64,000 nucleotides of DNA from Klebsiella aerogenes (GTDB lineage: Bacteria > Pseudomonadota > Gammaproteobacteria > Enterobacterales > Enterobacteriaceae): assembly GCA_029027985.1 (NCBI GenBank), contig CP119076.1, positions 2,108,001 through 2,172,000 of the forward strand, read 5' to 3'. The notes under the pieces are model-generated. The model saw only the letters and a list, made by a program, of their open reading frames with translations. It made no database searches and was not told the origin of the DNA. The translations under genes and the position numbers were made by a program. Shown in pieces: positions 1 to 10,503 of this stretch (position 1 is the stretch's first letter; every line of letters starts with the position of its first letter).

Positions 1-76
1 GGCTGGAGAGGCAGTAGGGGAATTTTATGCTTAATTCGCCGCTAAAATAAGCCGACAAAATCAGTAGGGGGGTACC

Positions 77-109
77 CGGCGCTGGCAGGGATAAGCGCCG
101 TGAGTTTTT
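77..109 (+). terminator. Possible intrinsic terminator of an upstream transcript
   Basis: A 7-bp stem (CGGCGCT at 77-83 with AGCGCCG at 94-100) is followed within four bases by five T residues at 105-109. It would end a plus-strand transcript entering from left of the window, either a gene or a small RNA. The rest of 1-557 holds only the short minus-strand reading frame listed next and no other gene I can support. Confidence 0.4.
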
Positions 110-160
110 GCATAGTCTCTGCGGGGGTCCGTGGTCACCGCTGCAGATAGGTGGTTGCGG

Positions 161-229
161 TCAATCGAGTAACACGCTCATCACCAGCAGTACCACCATG
201 CACATCGACATAATACTGATATCAACCAT
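161..229 (-). CDS. Candidate 22-residue hydrophobic small membrane protein
   Basis: On the minus strand an ATG at 229 opens a 22-codon frame reading MVDISIMSMCMVVLLVMSVL followed by LD and a TGA stop. It is almost wholly hydrophobic with a short polar start, the shape of enterobacterial single-span small proteins. A GGGAG element lies upstream, but its spacing fits an in-frame GTG four codons earlier (position 241) better than the ATG, so the start is uncertain. I do not recognise the protein. Nothing besides the hydrophobic composition and the Shine-Dalgarno-like element supports translation, so this is a tentative call. Confidence 0.35.
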   Translation of the reverse strand: MVDISIMSMCMVVLLVMSVLLD

Positions 230-557
230 TCTGTACGACACTTGCTCCCGTTAAAAATGATCCGGCCTGACGTCGGATAGCGATAACAAAACGGCGGGCA
301 TTGTACATGAGTAAACCTGAGGTTAACCAACCCTGATTTTAAGAATTAACTGAATCCATCACAAAATGACATCCTTTCGTAATAAGTTCTTGCAATGCGT
401 CAGCAAGAGAATTAATCCACGCGGGTGGATTAATCTTGCACCGCCAGATTGTGACTGCGGGTGATAAATATGAGATATCAACGCCAGCACAATCCGGCAC
501 ATGGCAAAAACAGGCTGTGCCATGCTTATTACCGGATACCGGAATAGCGAGGAAAAT

Positions 558-1361
558 ATGACAATTACGCTTTGTAAGGCCTGTGGCACGTCCTATGAAT
601 TTGGCGAACATCACCCGCAACATTGTCCGATATGTGAAGATGAACGTCAGTTTGTACCGCTAACCGGGCAGCAGTGGATTGATTTAGACCGTCTCACCGC
701 AGCGCATAGTAATAAGTGGCAGCAGCATAACCTTGCGTTATTCAGCCTCCGCACCATCCCCAACTTCGCGATTAATCAGCGCGCTTTTCTTCTGCGTACA
801 CCGGAGGGCAATATCCTGTGGGACTGTATTGCCAATCTCGATGACGCGACAAAAACGCTGGTCTCCGCGCTGGGCGGACTTAAGGCCATCGCCATTTCGC
901 ATCCGCATTACTACAGCAGCATGCAGGATTGGGCGGCTGAATTTAAAGCGCCTATTTACCTGCATGAAAGCGATCGTCAGTGGATCATGCGTGATAGTCC
1001 GTGGATTACGCTGTGGGATGGCGACAGTTTACCTCTGACGGCCGATGTTAGTCTGCTCCGCCTCGGCGGACACTTCGCGGGCGGCAGCGTGCTGCACTGG
1101 GCGCAGGGCGATGGGCTGCTATTGTCTGGCGATATTGTTCAGGTCGCTCCCGGCGGTAATGCCGTTTCCTTTATGTGGAGTTACCCAAATATGCTGCCGC
1201 TTCCTGCCGCCGTGGTCAGCGATATTATCCGCCGTCTGAGCGTGGTGAAATTTAGTCAAATCTATGGCGCGTTTGAGGGGCGGGAAATTATGGAACATGC
1301 CGACCAGGTCGTACGTCGTTCAGGGGAAAAGTATATTGCTTGTTTGGGAAAGGCGCGGTGA
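558..1361 (+). CDS. MBL-fold metallo-hydrolase-like protein with N-terminal CxxC pairs
   Basis: A 267-residue protein. The ATG at 558 is chosen over an upstream in-frame ATG at 501 because a GAGGA motif precedes it and the homologous-looking sequence begins there. The first 25 residues carry two CxxC pairs (CKAC and CPIC), like a small zinc ribbon. The rest resembles the metallo-beta-lactamase fold, but the usual HxHxDH metal motif reads HPHYYSS, so the third and fourth ligands are missing. A later GGHFAGG and an LSGDIV motif keep the other expected His and Asp. It may bind one metal or be a degenerate family member. The substrate is unknown. It is monocistronic, with a GC-rich hairpin at 1383-1400 after the stop. 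Confidence 0.75.
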   Translation: MTITLCKACGTSYEFGEHHPQHCPICEDERQFVPLTGQQWIDLDRLTAAHSNKWQQHNLALFSLRTIPNFAINQRAFLLRTPEGNILWDCIANLDDATKTLVSALGGLKAIAISHPHYYSSMQDWAAEFKAPIYLHESDRQWIMRDSPWITLWDGDSLPLTADVSLLRLGGHFAGGSVLHWAQGDGLLLSGDIVQVAPGGNAVSFMWSYPNMLPLPAAVVSDIIRRLSVVKFSQIYGAFEGREIMEHADQVVRRSGEKYIACLGKAR

Positions 1362-1687
1362 TCTCTTTTAGCCTTTGTCAGGGGCTCCGAATCCGGAGCC
1401 GCCTCAATCACTATTTTCGACTATCTCAAGACTGATTTCTTCGGTAAGCGCACGCATTAAAATCGCCCTTGCAAAATGATGAATCCCCGTTTAACTCCCG
1501 TTACGAGAGTAGCGTTAGCGGCTCCGTCCTGCAATCCGCTGTCTGCTGCAACCAGAGTAACCCGCTGAAATTTCACCATCCTGGCGAAAAAGTGCCTTTT
1601 ATCGCCGCTATTGTATAAATCGGTATTTTCGATACATCTTTTCCATTGCCGCTGCGCCTGGCGGTTCATTGTTAATAACTTATTATT

Positions 1688-1700
1688 TATCAATCTATTA
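1688..1700 (+). promoter_or_regulatory. Candidate IHF site upstream of suf
   Basis: The 13 bases TATCAATCTATTA match the IHF consensus WATCAR-N4-TTR exactly and lie in AT-rich DNA about 110 bp upstream of the predicted suf promoter. In E. coli IHF bends DNA so that distally bound OxyR can activate suf; the same arrangement is inferred here. Confidence 0.45.
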
Positions 1701-1800
1701 AATATAGAAATTGCTTCCTGATAACCCTTTAGTCAGGGTCTATGCTTATAGAAAAGCACAGAAATGGGCGAAATGGCCGAATACCCCTGCTCTGGTGGGG

Positions 1801-1828
1801 TTGAAGTGATAATCATTATCACTAACAT
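1801..1828 (+). promoter_or_regulatory. suf promoter with embedded Fur box
   Basis: A -35-like TTGAAG (1801-1806) and a -10-like TAACAT (1823-1828) are 16 bp apart. Between them lies a perfect 19-bp palindrome, AGTGATAAT-C-ATTATCACT at 1805-1823, which is a near-ideal Fur box. Fur-Fe2+ bound here would block RNA polymerase directly, so the operon should be induced on iron starvation, as in E. coli. Confidence 0.85.
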
Positions 1829-1868
1829 GATGGGATAGCCCGATGGCGGCAACCGATGAGGTAGAGCG

Positions 1869-2246
1869 ATGGAACTACAAACAGGAACCTTTAATCCCGA
1901 CGATTTTAACTGGCAGGGGCTGACAATGACGCCCACTGCGGCGGCTCATATCCGCGATCTGATGCAAAAACAGCCGGACAAACAGGGGCTGCGCCTGGGG
2001 ATCAAAACCAGCGGCTGCGCCGGTTTTGGCTACGTACTGGAGATGATTGCCGAGCCAGCGGACGATGACCTGCTGTATGAACGCGACGGCGCGAAGCTAT
2101 TTGCGCCGCTACAGGCGATGCCGTTCATTGACGGCACCGAACTGGATTATGTTCGCGAAGGCTTAAATGAAATATTCAAATTTCATAACCCGAAAGCGCA
2201 ACACGAATGCGGTTGTGGCGAAAGTTTTGGGGTTCAGGCGGAGTAA
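1869..2246 (+). CDS. sufA: Fe-S cluster assembly A-type carrier SufA
   Basis: A 125-residue A-type carrier that accepts Fe-S clusters from the SufBCD scaffold and passes them to apoproteins in the cytoplasm. The three invariant cysteines are present: Cys50 in TSGCAGFGY and Cys114/Cys116 in the C-terminal ECGCGESFG. Length and sequence match E. coli SufA closely. It is the first gene of sufABCDSE, directly downstream of the Fur-controlled promoter, and its stop is 2 bp before the sufB start, suggesting translational coupling. Confidence 0.97.
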   Translation: MELQTGTFNPDDFNWQGLTMTPTAAAHIRDLMQKQPDKQGLRLGIKTSGCAGFGYVLEMIAEPADDDLLYERDGAKLFAPLQAMPFIDGTELDYVREGLNEIFKFHNPKAQHECGCGESFGVQAE

Positions 2247-2248
2247 CT

Positions 2249-3736
2249 ATGTCTCGTAATACTGAAGCAACTGACGATGTCAAAAGCTGGACCGGCGGCC
2301 CGCTCAACTATAAAGAAGGCTTTTTCACCCAGCTACAAACCGATGAGCTGGCAAAAGGTATTAATGAAGAGGTGGTCCGCGCGATTTCCGCTCGTCGTAA
2401 TGAACCGGAGTGGATGCTGGAGTTTCGTCTCAATGCCTTTAAGGCCTGGCAGGAGATGGAAGAACCGCATTGGCTGAAAGCGCATTACGATAAGCTCAAC
2501 TATCAGGATTACAGCTACTACTCGGCGCCATCCTGCGGCAACTGCGATGACACCTGCGCCTCGGAACCCGGCGCGCTGCAGCAAACCGGAGCGAATACCT
2601 TCCTGACTAACGAAGTGGAGGAAGCGTTTAACCAGCTCGGCGTGCCGGTACGCGAAGGCAAAGAAGTGGCGGTGGACGCTATTTTCGACTCGGTATCGGT
2701 GGCCACGACCTATCGCGAAAAACTGGCGGAACAGGGGATCATTTTCTGCTCCTTCGGTGAAGCGATTCACGACCACCCGGAGCTGGTGAAAAAATACCTC
2801 GGTACTGTCGTGCCGGGTAACGACAATTTCTTCGCCGCGCTGAACGCCGCAGTCGCTTCTGACGGCACCTTTATCTATGTGCCGAAAGACGTACGTTGTC
2901 CGATGGAGCTCTCGACCTATTTCCGTATCAATGCCGAGAAGACCGGGCAATTTGAACGCACTATTCTGGTGGCCGATGAAGGCAGCTACGTCAGCTATAT
3001 CGAAGGCTGCTCGGCGCCGGTGCGCGACAGCTACCAGCTGCATGCGGCGGTAGTCGAAGTTATCATTCATAAAGATGCCGAAGTGAAGTATTCCACCGTG
3101 CAGAACTGGTTCCCTGGCGACCATAACACCGGCGGTATCCTTAACTTTGTCACCAAACGCGCGCTGTGCGAGGGTGAAAACAGCAAAATGTCATGGACCC
3201 AGTCGGAAACCGGCTCGGCCATCACCTGGAAATACCCCAGCTGTATTCTGCGCGGTGATAACTCGATTGGCGAATTCTTCTCGGTGGCGCTGACCAGCGG
3301 TCATCAGCAGGCGGATACCGGCACTAAAATGATTCATATCGGCAAAAACACCCGTTCGACCATTATCTCGAAGGGGATTTCCGCCGGACAGAGCCAGAAC
3401 AGCTACCGTGGTCTGGTCAAAATCATGCCGACCGCCACCAACGCCCGTAACTACACGCAATGCGACTCGATGCTGATCGGTCCGGACTGCGGGGCGCATA
3501 CCTTCCCGTATGTTGAATGCCGCAACAATAGCGCCCAGCTGGAACACGAAGCTACCACCTCGCGAATTGGTGAAGATCAGCTGTTCTACTGCCTGCAGCG
3601 CGGGATTAGCGAAGATGACGCGATCTCCATGATTGTTAATGGATTCTGTAAAGATGTGTTCTCAGAACTGCCGCTGGAATTCGCCGTCGAAGCGCAAAAA
3701 CTGCTGGCTATTAGCCTTGAACATAGCGTCGGCTGA
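2249..3736 (+). CDS. sufB: Fe-S cluster scaffold subunit SufB
   Basis: 495 residues, the E. coli length. The start at 2249 (MSRNTEAT) is preferred over an in-frame ATG inside sufA at 2207, because it follows a GGAG ribosome site at the end of sufA. SufB is the main subunit of the SufBC2D scaffold, taking persulfide sulfur from SufE and building the nascent cluster. Residues essential in E. coli are in place: Cys405 in TQCDSM, and His433 and Glu434 in LEHEATT. It is followed by sufC after 16 bp. Confidence 0.98.
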   Translation: MSRNTEATDDVKSWTGGPLNYKEGFFTQLQTDELAKGINEEVVRAISARRNEPEWMLEFRLNAFKAWQEMEEPHWLKAHYDKLNYQDYSYYSAPSCGNCDDTCASEPGALQQTGANTFLTNEVEEAFNQLGVPVREGKEVAVDAIFDSVSVATTYREKLAEQGIIFCSFGEAIHDHPELVKKYLGTVVPGNDNFFAALNAAVASDGTFIYVPKDVRCPMELSTYFRINAEKTGQFERTILVADEGSYVSYIEGCSAPVRDSYQLHAAVVEVIIHKDAEVKYSTVQNWFPGDHNTGGILNFVTKRALCEGENSKMSWTQSETGSAITWKYPSCILRGDNSIGEFFSVALTSGHQQADTGTKMIHIGKNTRSTIISKGISAGQSQNSYRGLVKIMPTATNARNYTQCDSMLIGPDCGAHTFPYVECRNNSAQLEHEATTSRIGEDQLFYCLQRGISEDDAISMIVNGFCKDVFSELPLEFAVEAQKLLAISLEHSVG

Positions 3737-3752
3737 TAATTAAGGATAAAAG

Positions 3753-4499
3753 ATGTTAAGTATTAAAGATTTGCAAGTCGCCGTTGAAGACAAAGAGATC
3801 CTGCGCGGACTGAACCTTGAAATCCGTCCGGGAGAAGTCCATGCGATTATGGGGCCGAACGGCTCAGGGAAAAGCACGCTCTCGGCCACCCTCGCCGGAC
3901 GGGAAGATTACGAAGTCACCGGCGGCAGCGTTGAATTTAAGGGGAAGAATCTGCTGGAGTTAGCGCCGGAAGATCGCGCTGGCGAAGGCATTTTTATGGC
4001 CTTCCAGTACCCGGTGGAAATTCCCGGCGTCAGTAACCAGTTCTTCCTGCAAACCGCGTTGAATGCGGTGCGTGGCTATCGCGGCCAGGAGGCGTTGGAT
4101 CGTTTCGACTTCCAGGATTTGATGGAAGAGAAGATCAAGCTGCTGAAGATGCCGGAAGATCTGCTGACTCGTTCGGTGAACGTCGGTTTCTCTGGTGGCG
4201 AGAAAAAACGCAACGATATTCTGCAGATGGCGGTGCTTGAGCCTGAGCTGTGCATTCTCGATGAATCGGATTCCGGGCTGGATATTGATGCCCTGAAGAT
4301 TGTTGCGGATGGCGTCAACGCGCTGCGCGATGGCAAACGCGCCTTTATTATCGTCACCCACTATCAGCGCATCCTTGACTACATCAAACCGGATTACGTT
4401 CATGTGCTGTATCAGGGGCGGATCGTTAAGTCGGGCGATTTCACTCTGGTCAAACAACTGGAGGAGCAGGGCTATGGCTGGCTTACCGAACAGCAGTAA
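3753..4499 (+). CDS. sufC: Fe-S assembly ATPase SufC
   Basis: A 248-residue ABC-type ATPase that dimerises on SufB and SufD and drives the conformational change needed for cluster building; it is cytoplasmic and not a transporter. Visible motifs are Walker A (GPNGSGKST, about residues 34-42), the signature FSGGEKKRN typical of SufC, and Walker B with switch acidic residues (LCILDESDSGLDID). A GGATAAA ribosome site precedes the start. Its last 26 bases overlap the start of sufD. Confidence 0.98.
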   Translation: MLSIKDLQVAVEDKEILRGLNLEIRPGEVHAIMGPNGSGKSTLSATLAGREDYEVTGGSVEFKGKNLLELAPEDRAGEGIFMAFQYPVEIPGVSNQFFLQTALNAVRGYRGQEALDRFDFQDLMEEKIKLLKMPEDLLTRSVNVGFSGGEKKRNDILQMAVLEPELCILDESDSGLDIDALKIVADGVNALRDGKRAFIIVTHYQRILDYIKPDYVHVLYQGRIVKSGDFTLVKQLEEQGYGWLTEQQ

Positions 4500-5748
4500 T
4501 GCGCTGCAGCAGTGGCATCATCTGTTTGAAGCGCAGGGCGACCAGCGCACGCCGCAAGCCAGCCAGCACCTGCAACAACTGCTGCGTCTGGGCCTGCCGA
4601 CGCGCAAACAGGAAAACTGGAAATATACCCCGCTGGACGCGCTGCTTAACGGCACCTTTGTCGCGAATCCGGCGGCGGCGCTCAGCGCTGAGCAGCGCGA
4701 TGCGTTAGCGCTCAACCTCGATGCCTGGCGTATGGTCTTTATCGACGGGCGCTTTAGCCCGGCGTTAAGCGACGATCTCGCCGCCAGCGGTTTTGACGTC
4801 AGCGTAGATAACCAACGCCAGCACCTGCCGGAAGCCGTGCAGCCGGAAGTGTTTCTTCATCTCACGGAAAGTCTGGCGCAGACGGTGACTCGCATCAGCG
4901 TGAAGCGCAATCAACGTCCGGACAAACCGCTGCTGCTGATGCATATTACCAGCGGTCTGGCAGGCGATGAGTTGAACACTGCTCATTATCGCCATCACCT
5001 GGCGCTGGAGAGCGGGGCGCAAGCGACCATCATTGAGCACTATATTAGCCTTGACGAGCGGCGCCACTTCACCGGCGGACGGCTGACCATGACGGTCGCT
5101 GACAACGCGCATTTGCAACACATCAAGCTGGCGTTCGAAAATGCGCAAAGCTACCACTTCGCGCATAACGATCTGCTGCTTGGCCGGGATGCTTCGGCCT
5201 TCAGCAGTAGCTTCTTGCTTGGTGGCGCGGTGTTGCGACATCACACCAGCACGAGTCTGAACGGTGAAAACAGCAATCTGCGCATTAACTCACTGGCGAT
5301 GCCGGTGAAAAATGAAGTCTGCGACAGCCGTACCTGGCTCGATCATCACGTTGGTTACTGCAACAGTCGCCAGTTGCACAAAACCATCGTCAGCGATAAA
5401 GGCCGGGCGGTGTTTAATGGCCTGATTAACGTCGCCCCGCATGCGTTGAAAACCGACGGTCAGATGACCAACAACAATCTGCTGTTGGGGCGGCTGGCGG
5501 AGGTCGATACCAAGCCGCAGCTGGAGATTTACGCCGATGACGTAAAATGTAGCCACGGCGCCACCGTTGGGCGCATTGACGACGAGCAGCTGTTCTATCT
5601 GCGCTCGCGCGGTATCGACCAGCAGGCGGCGCAGCAAATGATTCTGTACGCCTTTGCCGCCGAGCTCACTGAAGCCATCAGCGATGAAGGACTCAGACAG
5701 CAGGTGCTGGCGCGTATTGGCCAGCGTTTGCCGGGAGGGGAAGCATGA
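4474..5748 (+). CDS. sufD: Fe-S cluster scaffold subunit SufD
   Basis: 424 residues against 423 in E. coli. The start at 4474 (MAGLPNSS) lies inside sufC, 8-13 bases after GAGGAG at 4461-4466, and the much longer upstream frame is a shadow. SufD pairs with SufB in the SufBC2D complex and is needed for iron acquisition. The C-terminal region has the SufB/SufD beta-helix family sequence ([20 protein letters not shown]). The stop overlaps the sufS start by 4 bp (ATGA). Confidence 0.97.
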   Translation: MAGLPNSSNALQQWHHLFEAQGDQRTPQASQHLQQLLRLGLPTRKQENWKYTPLDALLNGTFVANPAAALSAEQRDALALNLDAWRMVFIDGRFSPALSDDLAASGFDVSVDNQRQHLPEAVQPEVFLHLTESLAQTVTRISVKRNQRPDKPLLLMHITSGLAGDELNTAHYRHHLALESGAQATIIEHYISLDERRHFTGGRLTMTVADNAHLQHIKLAFENAQSYHFAHNDLLLGRDASAFSSSFLLGGAVLRHHTSTSLNGENSNLRINSLAMPVKNEVCDSRTWLDHHVGYCNSRQLHKTIVSDKGRAVFNGLINVAPHALKTDGQMTNNNLLLGRLAEVDTKPQLEIYADDVKCSHGATVGRIDDEQLFYLRSRGIDQQAAQQMILYAFAAELTEAISDEGLRQQVLARIGQRLPGGEA

Positions 5749-6965
5749 CATTTTCAGTGGAACGGGTTCGCGCCGATTTCCCGGTGCTGAGCCGTGAAGT
5801 CAACGGTCAGCCGCTGGTCTATCTTGATAGCGCCGCCAGTGCGCAGAAACCGGAAGCGGTGATTAACGCCGAAGCCGAGTTCTATCGCCACGGTTATGCC
5901 GCTGTCCATCGCGGTATTCATACGCTTAGCGCCGAAGCGACGGCGCGGATGGAGCAGGTACGCCAGCAGGCGGCCGCCTTCCTTAACGCGCGTTCGCCGG
6001 AAGAGATGGTATTCGTGCGCGGCACCACCGAGGGGATCAACCTGGTGGCCAACAGTTGGGGCAGCGCCAATGTACGCGCTGGCGATAATATTATCGTCAG
6101 CGAAATGGAGCATCACGCCAATATCGTACCGTGGCAGATGCTGTGCGCCCGCGTTGGCGCTGAGCTGCGGGTGATCCCGCTTAACCATGACGGTACGCTG
6201 CAACTGGATGTGATCCCCGGTCTGTTTGACCATCGTACCCGGCTGCTGGCGATAACCCAGGTGTCGAATGTGCTGGGGACGGAGAACCCGCTTTCCGCGC
6301 TGATCCCGCTGGCCCATCAACACGGTGCGAAGGTGCTGGTGGATGGCGCGCAGGCGGTGATGCACCACCCGGTGGATGTGCAGGCGCTGGATTGCGATTT
6401 TTACGTTTTCTCCGCGCATAAACTGTATGGGCCGACCGGCATCGGCGTGCTGTACGCCAAAGAAGCGTTATTGCAGGAGATGCCGCCATGGGAAGGTGGT
6501 GGGTCGATGATCGCCACCGTCAGCCTGACGGAAGGCACCACCTGGGCGAAGGCGCCATGGCGTTTTGAAGCCGGCACGCCGAATACCGGTGGGATTATCG
6601 GCCTTGGCGCGGCGCTGGACTATGTCAGCCAGCTTGGGCTTACGCACATCAGCGAATATGAACAGACGCTGATGCACTATGCCCTGCAGGCGCTGAAGCA
6701 GGTTCCGGATCTGACGCTCTATGGGCCGGAACAGCGGCGGGGGGTTATCGCGTTTAATCTCGGCAAGCACCACGCCTACGATGTCGGCAGTTTCCTCGAT
6801 AACTACGGCATTGCGGTGCGTACCGGTCACCACTGCGCGATGCCGCTGATGGCGTTCTTTCAGGTACCGGCGATGTGCCGGGCGTCGTTGGCGATGTACA
6901 ATACGACGGAAGAAGTGGACCGGCTGGTGGCGGGGCTGCAGCGGATCCACAAATTACTAGGTTAA
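5745..6965 (+). CDS. sufS: Cysteine desulfurase SufS
   Basis: A 406-residue PLP-dependent group II cysteine desulfurase. It removes sulfur from L-cysteine as a persulfide on Cys364, seen in [10 protein letters not shown], and hands it to SufE. The PLP-binding lysine lies in [11 protein letters not shown]. The length equals E. coli SufS. Translation is coupled to sufD through an ATGA overlap, and sufE follows after 11 bp. Confidence 0.98.
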   Translation: MTFSVERVRADFPVLSREVNGQPLVYLDSAASAQKPEAVINAEAEFYRHGYAAVHRGIHTLSAEATARMEQVRQQAAAFLNARSPEEMVFVRGTTEGINLVANSWGSANVRAGDNIIVSEMEHHANIVPWQMLCARVGAELRVIPLNHDGTLQLDVIPGLFDHRTRLLAITQVSNVLGTENPLSALIPLAHQHGAKVLVDGAQAVMHHPVDVQALDCDFYVFSAHKLYGPTGIGVLYAKEALLQEMPPWEGGGSMIATVSLTEGTTWAKAPWRFEAGTPNTGGIIGLGAALDYVSQLGLTHISEYEQTLMHYALQALKQVPDLTLYGPEQRRGVIAFNLGKHHAYDVGSFLDNYGIAVRTGHHCAMPLMAFFQVPAMCRASLAMYNTTEEVDRLVAGLQRIHKLLG

Positions 6966-6976
6966 AGGACGCGGCT

Positions 6977-7393
6977 ATGGCGGCATTACCGGACAAAGAC
7001 AAACTGTTGCGCAACTTCACCCGTTGCGCCAACTGGGAAGAGAAATACCTTTATATTATCGAGCTTGGCCAGCGGCTGGCGCCGCTCAGCCCGGAAGAGC
7101 ACATCGCACAGCATATTATTCAGGGCTGCCAAAGCCAGGTGTGGATTGTGATGGAGCAGGAGGCATCCGGCGTTATCGTCCTGCGCGGCGATAGCGACGC
7201 GGCGATCGTCAAAGGGCTGATTGCGGTGGTGTTCATTCTTTATGACCGAATGACCGCGCAGGACATTACCGAGTTCGACGTGCGCCCGTGGTTTGAAAAA
7301 ATGGCGTTAACCCAGCATCTTACTCCCTCCCGTTCGCAAGGACTCGAAGCGATGATTCGTGCAATTCGCGCGAAAGCCGCAAATCTTAGCTAA
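6977..7393 (+). CDS. sufE: Sulfur acceptor SufE
   Basis: 138 residues, as in E. coli. The start at 6977 (MAALPDKD) follows an AAAGGA element; the upstream frame extension lies within sufS. SufE stimulates SufS and carries the persulfide on Cys51, seen in [10 protein letters not shown], to SufB. It is the last gene of the suf operon, and an imperfect hairpin follows at 7424-7449. Confidence 0.98.
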   Translation: MAALPDKDKLLRNFTRCANWEEKYLYIIELGQRLAPLSPEEHIAQHIIQGCQSQVWIVMEQEASGVIVLRGDSDAAIVKGLIAVVFILYDRMTAQDITEFDVRPWFEKMALTQHLTPSRSQGLEAMIRAIRAKAANLS

Positions 7394-7423
7394 AATAAAC
7401 AGGTAGATTTCATTCTGTTACGT

Positions 7424-7449
7424 GCGACGAAAGCAAAAGCTTGCGTCGC
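7424..7449 (+). other. Stem-loop between sufE and ldtE
   Basis: GCGACG-A-AAGC pairs with GCTT-G-CGTCGC around an AAAA loop, ten pairs with one mismatch. There is no T run directly after it, so it is more likely a weak terminator or an mRNA 3'-end stabilising structure than a strong terminator. Confidence 0.4.
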
Positions 7450-7493
7450 CGCGCAGATCCTGGCGTTTTATCAGCGAAAGAAGGAATCTCAGT

Positions 7494-8480
7494 ATGAAGC
7501 GCGCGTCTCTCATTACGATGACCCTTCTCGCAGCCCTCAGCGCGCAGCACGGCGCCTGGGCTGTCGATTATCCGCTACCCCCTGCCAACAGCCGTTTGAT
7601 TGGCCAAAACCAATACTGGACGGTACAGGAAGGGGATCGCAACCTGCAGGCTATCGCCCGGCATTTCGACACGGCGGCGATGCTTATCCTTGAGGCCAAC
7701 GATACGATTGCGCCGGTACAGCCGAAGCCGGGCACCCGGGTGTTAATTCCCTCGCAGATGCTGTTGCCGGATGTGCCGCGCGAAGGCATCGTGGTGAACC
7801 TGGCTGAACTACGGCTGTACTATTTCCCGCCGGGGCAAAACCAGGTGCAGGTCTATCCGCTCGGCATTGGACAGTTAGGGCTGGAGACACCGGAAATGAC
7901 GACTCGCGTCGGGCAAAAAATTCCTAACCCGACCTGGACGCCGACTGCGGGGATCCGCGCGCGTTCGCTGGAGAAGGGCATTAAGTTGCCGCCGGTGATC
8001 CCTGCCGGGCCGAATAACCCGCTGGGGCGTTATGCGCTGCGTTTGGCCTATGGCAACGGCGAATACCTGATCCATGGCACCAACGCTCCTGATAGCGTCG
8101 GCCTGCGGGTGAGTTCCGGCTGTATGCGGATGAACGCCGATGACATCAAAGCGTTGTTCAGCCAGGTGCGCGCCGGCACGCCGGTACGGATTATCAATCA
8201 GCCGGTGAAGTTCGCCATTGAACCCGATGGTAAACGCTATGTAGAGGTCCACAGGCCGCTTTCACAGACAGAAGGTGAAAACACCAGGACACTTTCCTAC
8301 ACGCTTCCTGCGGCGTTTCACGCCTTTTCCGACGATAAAGCGGTTGATGACCTGCAACTGAAAAAAGCGATGTCGAGAAGGGCGGGTTATCCGGTGGTGG
8401 TTTCCGAGGGGGCGGGCAGCGCGACAACGGAGTTATCGGCGCAGAACAGTCAGCCGAACACTAACCAACTGACACAGTAG
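7494..8480 (+). CDS. ldtE: L,D-transpeptidase LdtE (YnhG)
   Basis: 328 residues. The start at 7494 follows AAGGAAT and begins a cleavable signal peptide (about residues 1-22, ending AWA). The order is signal peptide, a LysM-like peptidoglycan-binding segment (about 42-90) and a YkuD catalytic domain with the [10 protein letters not shown] histidine and the SSGCMRM cysteine nucleophile. In E. coli LdtD and LdtE form 3-3 meso-diaminopimelate crosslinks in the periplasm. The position between suf and lpp is as in E. coli. Confidence 0.93.
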   Translation: MKRASLITMTLLAALSAQHGAWAVDYPLPPANSRLIGQNQYWTVQEGDRNLQAIARHFDTAAMLILEANDTIAPVQPKPGTRVLIPSQMLLPDVPREGIVVNLAELRLYYFPPGQNQVQVYPLGIGQLGLETPEMTTRVGQKIPNPTWTPTAGIRARSLEKGIKLPPVIPAGPNNPLGRYALRLAYGNGEYLIHGTNAPDSVGLRVSSGCMRMNADDIKALFSQVRAGTPVRIINQPVKFAIEPDGKRYVEVHRPLSQTEGENTRTLSYTLPAAFHAFSDDKAVDDLQLKKAMSRRAGYPVVVSEGAGSATTELSAQNSQPNTNQLTQ

Positions 8481-8500
8481 TCCTCAAACGGAGGACAAAA

Positions 8501-8527
8501 AAAATGGCGCACAATGTGCGCCATTTT
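8501..8527. terminator. Bidirectional terminator between ldtE and lpp
   Basis: ATGGCGCACA and TGTGCGCCAT pair around a one-base centre, with an A8 run on the left and a T5 run on the right. It can end plus-strand transcription from ldtE and minus-strand transcription of lpp. Confidence 0.92.
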
Positions 8528-8541
8528 TATTACCAGAACTC

Positions 8542-8790
<249 letters not shown>

Positions 8791-8823
8791 CTAGATTGAG
8801 TTAATCTCCATGTAGCGTTACAA

Positions 8824-8853
8824 GTATTACACAAACTTTTTTGGGATGAGAAT
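8824..8853 (-). promoter_or_regulatory. lpp promoter
   Basis: Reading the minus strand, a TAATAC -10 element (8824-8829) lies about 40 bp upstream of the lpp start, followed by a leader with the familiar CTAGAGGGTATTAATA ribosome-site region. The DNA above it is strongly AT-rich, as at E. coli lpp. The rest of 8854-9034 holds no gene I can support. Confidence 0.6.
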
Positions 8854-9034
8854 ATTTTTTTTACCCGAATGCACTTATTTTTGATCGTTCGCTCAAAGAA
8901 GCATCGAATTCGTAGATCTAGTTTAAAAAGCGCTGTGAAAACAGGAGGCTTCCATCGGATTCATCTTAGATAATCTCTTATTAAATAGTAAAATCCGATT
9001 TGCATTTTTATTAAGAACAGCTAGGGAAATGAAT

Positions 9035-9065
9035 AAAAAAAAGCGCCCCAGAGGAGCGCTTTAAA
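9035..9065 (-). terminator. pykF terminator
   Basis: On the minus strand AAAGCGCTCC pairs with GGGGCGCTTT (allowing a G-T pair) around TCT and is followed by a run of T residues. It lies about 25 bp past the pykF stop. Confidence 0.9.
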
Positions 9066-9090
9066 AAAAGAGAAAATAACCTGTAAATTA

Positions 9091-10503
9091 TTACAGCACG
9101 TGCACGGAGGCCGTGTTGGTGGTGCCGCTTGGAACCAGCGCGCCGGAAACCATCACCACTACGTCGCCTTTACGCGCCAGGCCGCTCTGCAGGGCCAGTT
9201 CTTTACCCAGGTGGTAGAAATCGTCGGTAGAGGCGATCTCTTTCACCAACTGCGGTACAACGCCTTTGCTCAGCACTAACTGGCGCGCGGTGGTTTCGTT
9301 GGTGGTCAGCGCCAGGATAGTGGCATCCGGGAAGTATTTACGTACGGCGCGAGCGGATTTACCGCCCTGAGTGGCAACGACGATCAGCGGCGCTTCCAGT
9401 TTTTCAGCGGTTTCAACGGCGCCGCGGCAGACTGCTTCAGTGATGCGCAGTTTGCGATTGTCGTTGTTGAAGTCCAGACGGCTGGTCATCACGCGGTCGG
9501 TACGTTCGCAAATGGTCGCCATGATGGTGACCGCTTCCAGCGGGTATTTACCTTTAGCGGATTCGCCGGACAACATCACGGCATCGGTACCGTCGAGGAT
9601 GGCGTTCGCCACGTCGCCGGCTTCTGCGCGGGTCGGACGCGGGTTCTTGATCATGGAATCCAGCATCTGGGTCGCCGTGATAACGACTTTACGTGCGCGG
9701 ATACATTTTTCGATGATCATTTTCTGCGCGAAAATAACTTCTTCAACCGGGATTTCAACGCCCATATCGCCGCGCGCAACCATGATGCCGTCAGAGGCTT
9801 CAAGGATTTCGTCGAAGTTGTTCAGGCCTTCCTGGTTTTCGATTTTGGAGATGATCTGGATGTTTTCGCCGCCGTGCGCCTTCAGGTGCTCGCGGATTTC
9901 AACAACGTCAGAACGTTTACGGATAAAGGACGCAGCAACGAAGTCAACGCCTTGCTCGCAACCGAAGATCAGGTCTTGCTTGTCTTTGTCAGCCAGCGCT
10001 GGCAGCGCGATGGAAACGCCCGGCAGGTTAACGCCTTTGTTTTCGCCGAGGTCGCCGTTGTTCAGCACTTTACAGATAACCTTGTTGCCTTCGATAGCGG
10101 TGACTTCCATACCGATCAGACCATCGTCGACCAGTACGGTGTTGCCGACGCTAAGGTCAGTGGTGAAGCCTTCGTAGGTCACCGCAACGATGTCATTGTT
10201 GCCGACGACGGATTTGTCAGTGGTGAAGGTAAAGGTCTGGCCCGCTTTCAGGGAAACGTCGTTGCCGCCTTCGAGCTTGATAGTGCGGATTTCCGGCCCT
10301 TTGGTATCCAGCAGGATTGCGGCTTTCTTACCGGTTTTGCTCATCACATTGCGCAGGTTCTGGATGCGCTGACCGTGTTCCGCATAATCGCCGTGAGAGA
10401 AGTTCAGACGCATGACGTTCATACCTGCGTCCAGCATTTTGGTCAACATCTCTTCGGATTCGGTTTTCGGACCGATGGTGCAAACAATTTTGGTCTTTTT
10501 CAT
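9091..10503 (-). CDS. pykF: Pyruvate kinase I
   Basis: 470 residues, the length of E. coli PykF. It converts phosphoenolpyruvate and ADP to pyruvate and ATP in the last step of glycolysis, and the enterobacterial type I enzyme is activated by fructose 1,6-bisphosphate. It begins [16 protein letters not shown], and the active-site lysine and Mg-binding region read SKIENQEGL and [12 protein letters not shown]. It has its own Cra-controlled promoter and terminator. Confidence 0.98.
   Translation of the reverse strand: MKKTKIVCTIGPKTESEEMLTKMLDAGMNVMRLNFSHGDYAEHGQRIQNLRNVMSKTGKKAAILLDTKGPEIRTIKLEGGNDVSLKAGQTFTFTTDKSVVGNNDIVAVTYEGFTTDLSVGNTVLVDDGLIGMEVTAIEGNKVICKVLNNGDLGENKGVNLPGVSIALPALADKDKQDLIFGCEQGVDFVAASFIRKRSDVVEIREHLKAHGGENIQIISKIENQEGLNNFDEILEASDGIMVARGDMGVEIPVEEVIFAQKMIIEKCIRARKVVITATQMLDSMIKNPRPTRAEAGDVANAILDGTDAVMLSGESAKGKYPLEAVTIMATICERTDRVMTSRLDFNNDNRKLRITEAVCRGAVETAEKLEAPLIVVATQGGKSARAVRKYFPDATILALTTNETTARQLVLSKGVVPQLVKEIASTDDFYHLGKELALQSGLARKGDVVVMVSGALVPSGTTNTASVHVL

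Larger units (their letters stand above)
1362..1868. other. Intergenic region upstream of suf: promoter and regulatory sites
   Basis: About 500 bases without a gene I can support. It holds the hairpin after the MBL gene (GGCTCCG at 1383-1389, CGGAGCC at 1394-1400), an IHF-like sequence and the Fur-controlled suf promoter. E. coli suf is known to use Fur, IscR, OxyR and IHF upstream of sufA; I can see good candidates only for Fur and IHF. A 78-codon minus-strand frame at 1457-1693 has no recognisable features and is not called. Confidence 0.6.

Noticed and set aside
1457-1693. 78-codon minus-strand frame upstream of suf
   Set aside because: No recognisable domain or convincing ribosome site, and it overlaps the IHF-like site of the suf control region.
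2333-3124. 263-codon minus-strand frame inside sufB
   Set aside because: Antisense shadow of a well-supported gene; composition follows the GC-rich third positions of sufB.
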